DNA of 64,000 nucleotides, taken from contig DATBHX010000047.1 of assembly GCA_036557225.1 (NCBI GenBank), forward strand, positions 1-64,000, given 5' to 3'. The translations under genes were made by a program, and so were the position numbers. Position 1 is the first letter of the stretch. Every line of letters begins with the position of its first letter. Below, piece after piece: positions 1 through 6,733 of this stretch. The stretch is from Angelobacter sp036557225. GTDB lineage: Bacteria; Acidobacteriota; Terriglobia; Terriglobales; Acidobacteriaceae. The notes beneath the pieces are model-generated. The model saw only the letters and a program-made list of their open reading frames with translations, ran no database searches and was not told where the DNA came from.

Positions 1-36
1 GAAAAAGAGGCCAAGGGAGCCAAGGTCGCTGCCTAG
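1..36 (+). CDS. 3' end of a CDS cut by the window edge
   Basis: Frame 1 is open from the first base and reads EKEAKGAKVAA followed by TAG at 34-36. A strong terminator hairpin begins 35 bases later, which is what the end of a plus-strand gene would look like. The tail is Lys/Ala/Glu-rich and too short to identify. This could be chance, because only 11 codons are visible. Confidence 0.4.
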   Translation, partial: EKEAKGAKVAA

Positions 37-70
37 TCTGGGTTGAACTCAAAAGCTGGCGCTTAAAACC

Positions 71-98
71 AAAAAGCCCGCCGCAAGGCGGGCTTTTT
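71..98. terminator. Bidirectional rho-independent terminator
   Basis: A 5-A run, the stem GCCCGCC/GGCGGGC with a GCAA tetraloop, and a 5-T run form a symmetric hairpin that reads as a terminator on both strands. It separates the plus-strand gene ending at 36 from the minus-strand gene ending at 117, so it probably serves both. Confidence 0.88.
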
Positions 99-116
99 CA
101 TTCACGCTAGAGTTCT

Positions 117-506
117 CTAGTGCGAGAACGGCGTCGGCAGCGTCCGCGGCGGTTCCTGGTTTTGCGGCGGACCGAAAGCTTCTTTCATCTTTTCTTTTAC
201 TTTCTTGGCCAGCTTCTCCACTTCGTCGGCCTTGCGTACCACGTCGAGTGACAGCATGTTTTCGTCGCTCTTGTCCACCGCGGCCTTGAGCTCGGTAGCC
301 AGCTGCAGCAGTTTGTCGGTGTCTCCACGAATGTCCTGCTGGCGTTTCTTGTTGGCCGCTTTGTACATGCGGTCCTGCATCTCTTTCTGTGCCGGGTCCT
401 GCCGGCCTTCCAGTTGTGGCGCTGCGGCAGGCGCTCTCGGGGCCAGGAATATGCCCGTGCCAATGAACAGGCAAAGCGTTGCAGTGCAAAGAAGTTTTGC
501 TGACAC
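117..506 (-). CDS. Small secreted hypothetical protein
   Basis: This 129-residue protein has a GTG start at 506, preceded by an AAGGGG ribosome-binding site five bases upstream. The N-terminus is a Sec-type signal peptide (basic start, hydrophobic residues about 5-21, cleavage probably near APAAA at 25-29). The mature part is highly charged and predicted helical, with Lys/Glu/Gln-rich stretches, and it ends in a Pro-rich tail (PPQNQEPPRTLPTPF). There are no cysteines in the mature part and no recognisable catalytic motif. It is convergent with the gene to its left and shares the terminator there. Small helical exported proteins of this type are common in acidobacterial genomes. No function can be assigned. 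Confidence 0.72.
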   Translation of the reverse strand: MSAKLLCTATLCLFIGTGIFLAPRAPAAAPQLEGRQDPAQKEMQDRMYKAANKKRQQDIRGDTDKLLQLATELKAAVDKSDENMLSLDVVRKADEVEKLAKKVKEKMKEAFGPPQNQEPPRTLPTPFSH

Positions 507-635
507 AAATACCCCTTCCCAAAAACTCGTCTTATGAATAAGGACGTACCCCGATTATAAAAGTTACCCTCTGCCGGCGCATCACGGCAGCAGCGCTGTC
601 ACCATGACGGTTGAGGTTCCTGCCAAGGCCGGGGC

Positions 636-668
636 CCCATTCGCGCGCCGGTTTTGCGTGTGAATGGG
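636..668. repeat. Dispersed hairpin element, copy A
   Basis: Bases 636-648 pair with 656-668 around a 7-base loop (13 bp if G-T wobbles are allowed). The inner 11-bp stem corresponds to copy B at 3493-3522. The two copies differ at two stem positions, one of which is a compensated C-G to T-A change. The element lies just before the start of the MscS gene. Confidence 0.6.
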
Positions 669-684
669 CAGAACGCCGCTCAGC

Positions 685-690
685 TATAAT
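685..690 (+). promoter_or_regulatory. Putative -10 box for the MscS gene
   Basis: A perfect TATAAT occurs 18 bases before the ATG at 709. No good -35 box is seen at 16-18 bp spacing, because that position falls in the right arm of hairpin copy A. The box favours translation from 709 rather than the in-frame ATG at 664, which would lie upstream of the transcription start. This is inference from the motif only. Confidence 0.4.
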
Positions 691-708
691 CGCCCACTGA
701 GACCACGC

Positions 709-1575
709 ATGGAAGAAAGATTCAGCAACATCTGGCATTCCTGGCACAACTACCTGGTAGCCTGGACGCGCGACAAGGCCCCCAAGCTCCTGGTAATCCT
801 GGTGCTGGCGTTCATCTTTGTGCGCCTGCTGGGGTTTGTCACGCGAAAGCTGGTCGCGCTTACGGAAAAAAGCGCTCACGGGCCGGTGCGCGCGCAGCAG
901 GTACGCACGATTACCAGCGTGATCCGCAGTGTGGGCGTTTTCCTCATCGTGTTTTTTACCGGGATGTGGGTGCTGAACGAAGGCTTCAACATCAATATTG
1001 CGCCGCTGTTGGCGAGCGCCGGCATCGCCGGCCTGGCCATTGGCTTCGGTGCGCAAACGCTGGTCAAAGACGTGATCAACGGTTTTTTCATCCTGGTAGA
1101 GGACCAGTTTGAGATCGGCGATACCATCCGCATCGCCGGCGTGAGCGGCGCCGTGGAAGAGATCACCATGCGCCGTACCGTCCTGCGCGACGCCGACGGC
1201 ACCTTGCACATCGTGCCCAACGGCACCATACAGATTGTCAGCAACACGACCCGCGACTGGTCACAAGCCACATTGCACGTTGCCGTTGACTATACCGAGA
1301 GCAGCGATCGCATCGTGGGGTTGCTGCAGGAAATCGCAAAGGATTTTTACGGCGATCCTTCATTCAAAGACGATATTGTGGCTGAACCTCAAGTACACGG
1401 CATCGAGCGAGTGCGTGGGACGGAAGTCGACTACCTGATTACTGTAAAGGTCCGTCCCGGCAAGCAATACGGCGTATCACGGGAGCTGCGGCGTCGTATC
1501 AAAGAATGTTTTGAGAAAAACAAAATCAAGGCCGGAGCACCGGCACAGGTGGTGCTCGGGCAAATGCCAGGGTGA
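709..1575 (+). CDS. MscS-family mechanosensitive ion channel
   Basis: This 288-residue inner-membrane channel protein would release solutes on hypo-osmotic shock. Three hydrophobic segments (about residues 12-30, 55-75 and 80-105) precede the MscS pore-helix signature, where GFGAQTLVKDVINGFFI is the conserved Gly/Ala-rich TM3 and its exit. The beta domain follows, with typical GD(T/W)I and VPNG motifs (FEIGDTIRIAG, IVPNGTIQ), then the alpha/beta C-terminal domain. The length is that of canonical small MscS. An in-frame ATG at 664 would add 15 residues, but the TATAAT at 685 argues for 709. The gene appears monocistronic, as the next gene starts 235 bases later. Confidence 0.93.
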   Translation: MEERFSNIWHSWHNYLVAWTRDKAPKLLVILVLAFIFVRLLGFVTRKLVALTEKSAHGPVRAQQVRTITSVIRSVGVFLIVFFTGMWVLNEGFNINIAPLLASAGIAGLAIGFGAQTLVKDVINGFFILVEDQFEIGDTIRIAGVSGAVEEITMRRTVLRDADGTLHIVPNGTIQIVSNTTRDWSQATLHVAVDYTESSDRIVGLLQEIAKDFYGDPSFKDDIVAEPQVHGIERVRGTEVDYLITVKVRPGKQYGVSRELRRRIKECFEKNKIKAGAPAQVVLGQMPG

Positions 1576-1594
1576 GGTAAATGAGCGGCGAGCC

Positions 1595-1611
1595 CGTCTT
1601 GCGCGGCGAGC
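1595..1611. repeat. 17-bp dispersed direct repeat (copy 1)
   Basis: The sequence CGTCTTGCGCGGCGAGC is identical to bases 20886-20902. Both copies are intergenic. The spacer 1576-1810 also holds two near-identical GGAGC(G/A)AAGCGACAT stretches, at 1665-1679 and about 1798-1812; the second runs into the ATG of the SDR gene. No gene is seen in this spacer. Confidence 0.4.
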
Positions 1612-1810
1612 TGCTCGCGTCAGGTGCAGAAAGAACTTTGCTGGAAGTAACTCTCCAGCGGTTCGGAGCGAAGCGACATAACTAATGAAGCGAAGGCGGG
1701 CGCGCTGAGCCGCGCAGCCTGAGGAGCCTCCTAAAAGTCGAGGCAGGTGAGGATTGTCTCGCGGTTTGGTCGCGGAGCGACCCTAAAACTAAAGACTGGA
1801 GCAAAGCGAC

Positions 1811-2599
1811 ATGAATCTAGGACTGAAAGGCCGTGGCGTGATCGTTGCTGCTTCCAGCCAGGGTATCGGCCTGGCGACAGCGGAGGCCTTCGCCCGCGAA
1901 GGCGCGCAAGTCGCCATGTGTGCGCGCACGGAAAAGACCCTGCTTGAAGCTGCAAATCGTCTTCGCTCACAAACCGGAGCTGAGGTCTACGCCGAAGCGC
2001 TCGATGTAACCGAGGTCCCAGCGGTCCAGCGCTTTGTCGAGCAGGTAGCCAAGCGCTTCGGCAGAATCGATGTCTGTGTGACCAATGCCGGGGGCCCTCC
2101 GGCCAAGAATTTTCTCTCCCTCTCGGCCGACGAATGGCGCAAAGCCGTAGACCTGAACCTGATGAGCGTTGTCCACCTCGCGAAAGCCGTCATTCCCCAT
2201 ATGCAACGCCATCGCTGGGGCCGGATCGTGACCATCACCTCCATCTCCGTAAAGCAGCCGATCGCCGACCTGGTCCTCTCCAACTCTGTCCGCGCCGCTG
2301 TGGTCGGATTGGTCAAGAGCCTGTCCAACGAATTCGGCAAAGACGGCATTCTGGTCAACAACGTTGCTCCCGGCTACACCGCTACGGAACGTCTGCAGGA
2401 ACTGGCGCAGGTCCGCGCTCTCGCTGCAGGCAGCTCACCCCAGCAGATCTGCGACAACTGGGCGGCAGAGACTCCGGTCAAGCGTCTGGGCACTCCGGAA
2501 GAAATTGCCAGCGTGATTCTCTGGCTGGCTTCCGAGCAGGCCTCTTACGTCACAGGGCAAACGATTCTGGCCGATGGTGGAATCTATCGTGGGCTGTAA
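1811..2599 (+). CDS. Atypical SDR-family oxidoreductase (FabG-like)
   Basis: This 262-residue protein has a short-chain dehydrogenase/reductase fold. The cofactor motif is degenerate (AASSQGIG, residues 13-20, in place of TGxxxGIG). NAG is kept (TNAGG, 91-95), as is the beta5/6 region (NNVAPGYTATERL). The active site is altered. After the conserved serine region (TITSIS, 141-146), the usual YxxxK is replaced by SNSVR (157-161), so both the catalytic Tyr and Lys are missing. A group of beta-ketoacyl-ACP-reductase-like SDRs with an imperfect tetrad is known, and this protein fits it. Substrate and activity are unknown, and a non-reductase or isomerase-like role is possible. The C-terminal SYVTGQTILADGG motif is normal for the family. 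Confidence 0.88.
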   Translation: MNLGLKGRGVIVAASSQGIGLATAEAFAREGAQVAMCARTEKTLLEAANRLRSQTGAEVYAEALDVTEVPAVQRFVEQVAKRFGRIDVCVTNAGGPPAKNFLSLSADEWRKAVDLNLMSVVHLAKAVIPHMQRHRWGRIVTITSISVKQPIADLVLSNSVRAAVVGLVKSLSNEFGKDGILVNNVAPGYTATERLQELAQVRALAAGSSPQQICDNWAAETPVKRLGTPEEIASVILWLASEQASYVTGQTILADGGIYRGL

Positions 2600-2751
2600 A
2601 ACACAGTCCTACAAAAATTCACAGGCAGAGCTGCGCAACTCTCGTTCCTGAACAGCACAGAATTCCAAATTGGTTTCAAGCAGTGAAAACAACTCCTGTG
2701 CCGTCGCCCTTTTGACATCTGAAGGGCAACTTCGCGGCATCTCAGTACCAG

Positions 2752-3405
2752 ATGGCGGTACTGGGAATCTCCCTGATTGCGGCGATCACGTTTTTTGTAA
2801 CGTGGTATTGCATTTCCGTGCGCCGCAAGCAGCACAAGGCCCGTGAAGTTCTGCGCTGGATCCAGTCAGCCATGGCCGGTCGCGGCCAGGTCACCGGCAT
2901 TTCATGGATAGGCGCGACAAAGTTTCGTGTCCCGTTGCGCCTGGCCTGCGGCGCCTTTCAACGCGCGTGGGTCCTGGTGGAGTTGCTGCCGCAGCAAACG
3001 CCGGTGCAATGGTTCTATCACAAGGTAAGAAGCCAGCATGAGGTGCTCACCTTCCAGGCCGATCTCGATTGCCCGCCCGCTTTCTCCCTGCATGTTCACA
3101 ACTTCCGCTGGGTAGCTCGCAGTAGCCGGCGCTCGCCGGTCAATCATCCCGGTTGGAAATTCGAGTGTCTGCAGCCGATGATCATCAGCACGCGGGCTGA
3201 CAGCCAAAAAGAAATTGCCTGCGCCATGGCCTCCTTGACGCGCACCGATGGCAGCGAATTTGTGAACGTCAGCTTCCAGCGAAGCTCGCCTCATTTCTCT
3301 GTGACCATGCGGCTGGAATTTCTTTCTCCCGGCTCGCCCTCGCGCGTATACATGTTGGACGCAATGCGCGAACTGGCAGCCGGCGCTTCGGCTTCGTTGT
3401 TTTAG
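2752..3405 (+). CDS. Membrane-anchored hypothetical protein
   Basis: This 217-residue protein has one N-terminal transmembrane helix (about residues 4-22), then a basic stretch (RRKQHKAR) suggesting a cytoplasmic soluble domain. The soluble part has regular beta-type hydrophobic alternation (for example FRVPLRLACGAFQRAWVLVE) and no recognisable motif. It lies 152 bases after the SDR gene and no convincing ribosome-binding site precedes the ATG, so the start is only moderately certain. Acidobacterial genomes often carry similar single-pass proteins of unknown role. No homologue is recognised. Confidence 0.6.
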   Translation: MAVLGISLIAAITFFVTWYCISVRRKQHKAREVLRWIQSAMAGRGQVTGISWIGATKFRVPLRLACGAFQRAWVLVELLPQQTPVQWFYHKVRSQHEVLTFQADLDCPPAFSLHVHNFRWVARSSRRSPVNHPGWKFECLQPMIISTRADSQKEIACAMASLTRTDGSEFVNVSFQRSSPHFSVTMRLEFLSPGSPSRVYMLDAMRELAAGASASLF

Positions 3406-3492
3406 GGTCTCTGGCGCGACCAAACCCGGCTCAACAGTTTCTTCCACCCTACATTCCATTTGCTCCTGTCGCAGCGCCGCTCAGCTGGGCCC

Positions 3493-3522
3493 CATTCGCA
3501 TGCCGCTTTTTGCATGTGAATG
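3493..3522. repeat. Dispersed hairpin element, copy B
   Basis: CATTCGCATGC (3493-3503) pairs with GCATGTGAATG (3512-3522) around an 8-base loop. It is related to copy A at 636-668. A third, half-length piece (GGGCCCATTCGCGCC, about 3533-3547) follows directly. The 3406-3652 spacer holds only these repeats and the terminator at 3554-3589. Confidence 0.6.
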
Positions 3523-3553
3523 CGCGGAGTGTGGGCCCATTCGCGCCTTGTTC

Positions 3554-3589
3554 AAAAAAAGAACCTATGCCTGCTGGGACATAGGTTCT
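3554..3589 (-). terminator. Rho-independent terminator of the six-cysteine peptide operon
   Basis: On the minus strand a perfect 10-bp stem (AGAACCTATG / CATAGGTTCT, loop of 10) is followed by seven T. It lies 63 bases beyond the stop of the last peptide gene and closes the minus-strand transcription unit that begins with the TlpA-like gene at 5330. Confidence 0.88.
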
Positions 3590-3652
3590 CTACTATAAGA
3601 AGTCAAACCGTTTTCATCAGCGGAGCCGGGGCATTTCACGAACCGGCGTAAG

Positions 3653-3892
3653 TCACTCGGATCTTTTAGGCTGGGGTCTCACCGGGCCCGGGTCCCGGAC
3701 GCACCCTCCGGTCGTTCCACTGAAGATCTGGCAGATGCACGGACCAGCACAATGCACAGTGGCACTGCAGGCGCCTCGACACACAGGAAGAATGTTGGCT
3801 TGGCTCCGTAACTGGCGTGCGGAAACTGTTCCCGCACACAGGACCGCGATGGCCATCGCCGCCAAGAATGCGTTTTTGATTGTCTTGCTCAT
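3653..3892 (-). CDS. Secreted six-cysteine (knottin-like) peptide, paralogue 1
   Basis: A 79-residue precursor and the last of four tandem paralogues. Its signal peptide is residues 1-25, with likely cleavage after VSA, leaving a mature N-terminus RQLRSQ. The six cysteines of the mature part (residues 38, 42, 48, 52, 54, 64) have spacing C-x3-C-x5-C-x3-C-x1-C-x9-C. The C3-x3-C4-x1-C5 core and the C2-x5-C3 loop match the spacing of squash-type knottins; that resemblance is inference from spacing only. A basic, Pro-rich tail (PVRPQPKRSE) is unique to this copy. The ribosome-binding site GAAAGGAAAGG precedes the ATG at 3892. Neighbours are the other paralogues and the TlpA-like gene upstream. 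Target and function are unknown. Confidence 0.82.
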   Translation of the reverse strand: MSKTIKNAFLAAMAIAVLCAGTVSARQLRSQANILPVCRGACSATVHCAGPCICQIFSGTTGGCVRDPGPVRPQPKRSE

Positions 3893-3941
3893 GCTTCACC
3901 TTTCCTTTCTAGATTAGGCCGAGGGAGTTGATATCGTCTGG

Positions 3942-4178
3942 CTACTCTGCCCGCTTGGCTGCAATGAAACCGCATACGCCCGTGGTGGCCTTCGGGTTGT
4001 TGAAGACGCATCCGCAGCCCAGAACGTTGGGGCAGGGTTGCGTCTTGCTGCAGAAATGGTGCTGGCAAGTTGTGTCCTGAACGGCCATGGACAACTGGCG
4101 GGCGGAAAGCATCCCCGCACTGAAAACGGCAGCCATCGTCACGGCCAGAAACATGTTTTTGATTACATTCCTTCCCAT
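3942..4178 (-). CDS. Secreted six-cysteine (knottin-like) peptide, paralogue 2
   Basis: A 78-residue precursor and the most divergent of the four. The signal peptide ends LSA, and the mature chain starts RQLSMA, keeping the ARQL boundary found in all copies. Mature cysteines lie at 38, 43, 49, 55, 57 and 69, giving C-x4-C-x5-C-x5-C-x1-C-x11-C: the same order and the same C-x-C core but longer loops. Two histidines lie in loop 1 (CQHHFC) and the loop before the last cysteine is the longest of the family. The ribosome-binding site AAAGGAG lies six bases before the ATG at 4178. An overlapping frame (101 residues, start 4194) lacks a signal peptide and the cysteine pattern, and is ignored. Confidence 0.8.
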   Translation of the reverse strand: MGRNVIKNMFLAVTMAAVFSAGMLSARQLSMAVQDTTCQHHFCSKTQPCPNVLGCGCVFNNPKATTGVCGFIAAKRAE

Positions 4179-4209
4179 CGTTCACTCCTTTCATAATCCA
4201 GGACTCTTG

Positions 4210-4446
4210 CTATGGTTGTTTTCCGGCGGGCACAACGCCGGCCGGGCGCGTAGTACAGAACGCGGTGAATGGCGTCGTAAATGAACAGAAGCAGCCGGTA
4301 GCACACGGTCTGGTTGCGCTGCAGGTCCCCCCGCAGGTGGTGGTAGCCTTCGCGCCGTCCCGCAACTGGCGGGCGGAAACAGTACCAGCGCACAGGACAG
4401 CCATGGTAATGATCGAGAATGAGAGAGTTTGAATCGTCTTTCTCAT
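4210..4446 (-). CDS. Secreted six-cysteine (knottin-like) peptide, paralogue 3
   Basis: A 78-residue precursor. The ATG at 4446 with AAGGAG seven to eight bases upstream is preferred over the longer open frame to 4587. It begins the signal peptide, which ends AGTVSA, and the mature chain starts RQLRDGAK. Mature cysteines at 38, 42, 48, 52, 54 and 64 give C-x3-C-x5-C-x3-C-x1-C-x9-C, identical in spacing to paralogue 1. The loops differ in sequence (GGT, SATRP, ATG, F, SFTTPFTAF). The peptide is Thr-rich and has only moderate charge. It sits between paralogues 2 and 4 with short spacers (31 and 47 bases). Confidence 0.84.
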   Translation of the reverse strand: MRKTIQTLSFSIITMAVLCAGTVSARQLRDGAKATTTCGGTCSATRPCATGCFCSFTTPFTAFCTTRPAGVVPAGKQP

Positions 4447-4493
4447 GATTTGCTCTCCTTTTAAAAGCGGGATGGTTAGGCTCGTCGCTCCTG

Positions 4494-4730
4494 CTACTTC
4501 ACCACGGTCGCGCCGGGGATGGGATGCGATGAGCAAAATGGGCTGCCTGTCTCCATAGGGAAAATGCAAAGACAGCCCTTGGCACAAGGCTTGTTAATAC
4601 CGCAGCTGCCGCCGCAGGCGGCGAAGTCCTTGGCGCCGGACCGCAACTGGCGGGCTGAGACCGTTCCCGCGCAAAGAGCGGCGATCACGAACATTGCCAG
4701 GCACATGGTCTTGAGGTTCTTTTTAATCAT
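4494..4730 (-). CDS. Secreted six-cysteine (knottin-like) peptide, paralogue 4
   Basis: A 78-residue precursor and the first peptide gene after the TlpA-like gene (18 bases after its stop). The ribosome-binding site AAAGGAG with eight bases of spacing selects the ATG at 4730 over an in-frame GTG at 4739. The signal peptide ends AGTVSA and the mature chain starts RQLRSGAKDF. Cysteines at 39, 43, 49, 53, 55 and 66 give C-x3-C-x5-C-x3-C-x1-C-x10-C. Leader and cleavage region are nearly identical to paralogues 1 and 3, while loop residues have diverged. A conserved leader with variable loops is the pattern of secreted disulfide-rich toxin or inhibitor families; that analogy is inference. Confidence 0.84.
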   Translation of the reverse strand: MIKKNLKTMCLAMFVIAALCAGTVSARQLRSGAKDFAACGGSCGINKPCAKGCLCIFPMETGSPFCSSHPIPGATVVK

Positions 4731-4748
4731 GGCAAGCACTCCTTTCAG

Positions 4749-5330
4749 TTAAAAAGCCGCACGACTCACAGCGTTTGCCGAAGCTGTCTTGCTCTCTCCC
4801 AAGCGCTGTTTTAATTCCGCCAGAGCAGAATCATTCAGGACGCCGGTCCAGACCTTTTCTACTCTTCCGGTGTGGTCCAGAAGAATGGTCTGAGGAGTTA
4901 GGTGGAAGCGGTAATTCACCGTGGCCTGCGGGTCCACTTGTACGACCACAGGCAGGCTCGAAAGCTGGTGTTGTGAAATAAATGTGGCGTTCGCGGTTGC
5001 GGTCACATCCACCGCCACCGGACGCACAGTCGAAGGGTCAAGTGATGAAATCACTTGTTGCCACTTGGGCCAGTTCTGGTCACAAAAACCGCACGTCGGA
5101 GAAAAAACCAGGACCAGAACTTTACGTTGGTCCTTTCCATACGCCACCTCAACCTGCTTACCCATCTGATCAAAGCCGTGGAGATCCGGCATCTGGGCGC
5201 CAGCCGCAGCTTCAAGCGTAGGCGGGGCCAAAGCAACTCGTGCTTTCAGGTCCTGGTTCTGGCGGATCAGCGCGATGTTTGCAGCAAGCAGAAGAAGACA
5301 ACAACCAGCGAGGGCAAAATTCCATTTCAC
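4749..5330 (-). CDS. Membrane-anchored TlpA/redoxin-type thiol-disulfide oxidoreductase
   Basis: This 193-residue protein starts at GTG 5330 with AGGAG seven bases upstream. One N-terminal helix (about residues 5-22) anchors it, so the catalytic domain is periplasmic. The redoxin domain has the active-site pair CGFC (C80, C83) after the usual VFSPT strand, and the cis-proline loop LTPQTILLDHTG. TlpA-like proteins reduce or exchange disulfides of exported proteins. It is the first gene of a minus-strand operon with four six-cysteine peptides immediately downstream, so a dedicated role in forming or correcting their disulfides is a reasonable inference. Two further cysteines (10, 11) lie in the membrane helix. 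Confidence 0.9.
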   Translation of the reverse strand: MKWNFALAGCCLLLLAANIALIRQNQDLKARVALAPPTLEAAAGAQMPDLHGFDQMGKQVEVAYGKDQRKVLVLVFSPTCGFCDQNWPKWQQVISSLDPSTVRPVAVDVTATANATFISQHQLSSLPVVVQVDPQATVNYRFHLTPQTILLDHTGRVEKVWTGVLNDSALAELKQRLGESKTASANAVSRAAF

Positions 5331-5698
5331 TTGTAGCTCCTATGGCAAGCCGCGCCGTTTCACAAGCCGCGCGGAGGCCCGCGTCTTGTTTAAGAGCTGG
5401 CATGTTAGCAAAGAACACGTTTGACGAAGCCTGGGCGCAAATAAATTTCGGCGGCGGAGTTCCACTTCGGCACTCCAAGGGGCTTGTCCTCTGGTGGTAA
5501 GGGCCGTGTCTGGTTTGGCACGATACCGCAGTTTTCACCGCAGGAAACTTTAGGCTCCACTCTTGCGTTCCGTTCGACACTGCACCTACGGCTGGCGCAA
5601 TTACAGAACTATTACAAAAGCAGGGCCTTCCCCGCTGTTAGGCTGGAAATCAAACACCAAGATAAGACCTGGTTCCACCAAGGAGAACCTAACCAGTC
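5331..5698. other. Intergenic region between divergent operons
   Basis: These 368 bases separate the minus-strand TlpA/peptide operon from the plus-strand desaturase and must hold both promoters. No convincing -35/-10 pair stands out. Short open frames here lack ribosome-binding sites and family features. No RNA gene or repeat is seen. Confidence 0.5.
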
Positions 5699-6586
5699 GT
5701 GAAACTTTTCCGTCGTGATCGCACGTTTCGAGAGCCCATCAGCCCGCTCACCACGTTTTTCATGTCGGCGTTCCACGTAGGCGCCATTGCCGCGCTGTTC
5801 ATGTTTACCTGGAAGGCATTCTGGGTAGCGGTACTGTTGTGGTGGGTATCCGGCAGCCTGGGCATTGGCATGGGATATCACCGGCTGCTCACCCATCGCG
5901 GCTATAAGACCTATAAATGGGTAGAATATTTTCTGACGCTTTGTGCCACGCTCGCGCTCGAAGGTGGACCGTTTTTCTGGGTAGCGACCCACCGCGTCCA
6001 TCACCAGAATACTGACGTGGACGGCGACCCGCATTCGCCTCGTGACGGCGGCTTCTGGGCGCACATGGGTTGGATCATGACCGGCCGTACCCTGCATAAC
6101 CACTCGGCTGCACTGCTGCCGTACATTCCCGATCTGCGCAAAGACAAGTTTCATACCTTCATTAGTAAGTGGCATTGGGTGCCGATCACCGTGCTCGGCT
6201 TCATCCTGCTGGCTATTGGTGGCTGGTCGATGGTGTTATGGGGCATCTTCTTCCGCACCGTGATCGGACTGCACGCCACCTGGCTGGTCAATTCGGCCAC
6301 GCACATGTGGGGCACGCAGCGCTTTCTCACCGGTGACACCTCGAAGAACAGTTTCTGGGTAGCCTGCCTGACTTTTGGTGAAGGATGGCACAACAATCAT
6401 CATGCCCATCCGCAGGCGGCGCGCCACGGGCTGGCCTGGTATGAGATCGATCTGAACTGGTACGGCATCTGCGCCTTCCGCGCTCTGGGCCTGATCTGGG
6501 ACGTAAAAGCGCCCAAGCTGAAAGAGGCCATCAAGCTCAAGCCGGCGAAGGTCCAGCTCTCGACCGCGGCTTCAGGCGATGACTAA
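5699..6586 (+). CDS. Membrane fatty-acid (acyl-CoA delta-9-type) desaturase
   Basis: This 295-residue di-iron membrane enzyme introduces a cis double bond into acyl chains. It carries all three histidine boxes of the family: H61RLLTH66, H98RVHH102 and H231NNHH235. Four hydrophobic segments (about 20-38, 40-58, 162-180 and 185-200) give the usual two hairpins. A GTG start at 5699 follows AAGGAG at a long spacing of about 13 bases. The gene is followed by its own terminator, so it is monocistronic. Desaturases of this type adjust membrane fluidity. The true substrate (acyl-CoA, ACP or phospholipid-bound) cannot be read from the sequence. Confidence 0.93.
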   Translation: MKLFRRDRTFREPISPLTTFFMSAFHVGAIAALFMFTWKAFWVAVLLWWVSGSLGIGMGYHRLLTHRGYKTYKWVEYFLTLCATLALEGGPFFWVATHRVHHQNTDVDGDPHSPRDGGFWAHMGWIMTGRTLHNHSAALLPYIPDLRKDKFHTFISKWHWVPITVLGFILLAIGGWSMVLWGIFFRTVIGLHATWLVNSATHMWGTQRFLTGDTSKNSFWVACLTFGEGWHNNHHAHPQAARHGLAWYEIDLNWYGICAFRALGLIWDVKAPKLKEAIKLKPAKVQLSTAASGDD

Positions 6587-6616
6587 ATTGTTGCTCACCT
6601 GGCTACGAATGCTTCT

Positions 6617-6648
6617 AAGCGCGGCGAAAAAAGCCGCGCTTACTTTTT
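6617..6648 (+). terminator. Rho-independent terminator after the desaturase gene
   Basis: A perfect 9-bp stem AAGCGCGGC/GCCGCGCTT with a GAAAAAA loop is followed by AC and five T. It lies 31 bases past the desaturase stop. Confidence 0.85.
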
Positions 6649-6733
6649 AGGCCCAACGCTGGTTTATCTACGGCCACCTGCGTAAATCCGCGGCGAACCA
6701 GCGCAGCAATCCTTTACAATTTCCTCAGCCGTC

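Noticed and set aside
532..1209. 225-residue minus-strand open frame
   Set aside because: It is antisense to the MscS gene, has no ribosome-binding site, and its composition (His/Arg/Gln-rich) is that of a shadow frame.
5612..6175. 187-residue minus-strand open frame over the desaturase gene
   Set aside because: Antisense to a gene with all three histidine boxes; no signal or domain of its own.
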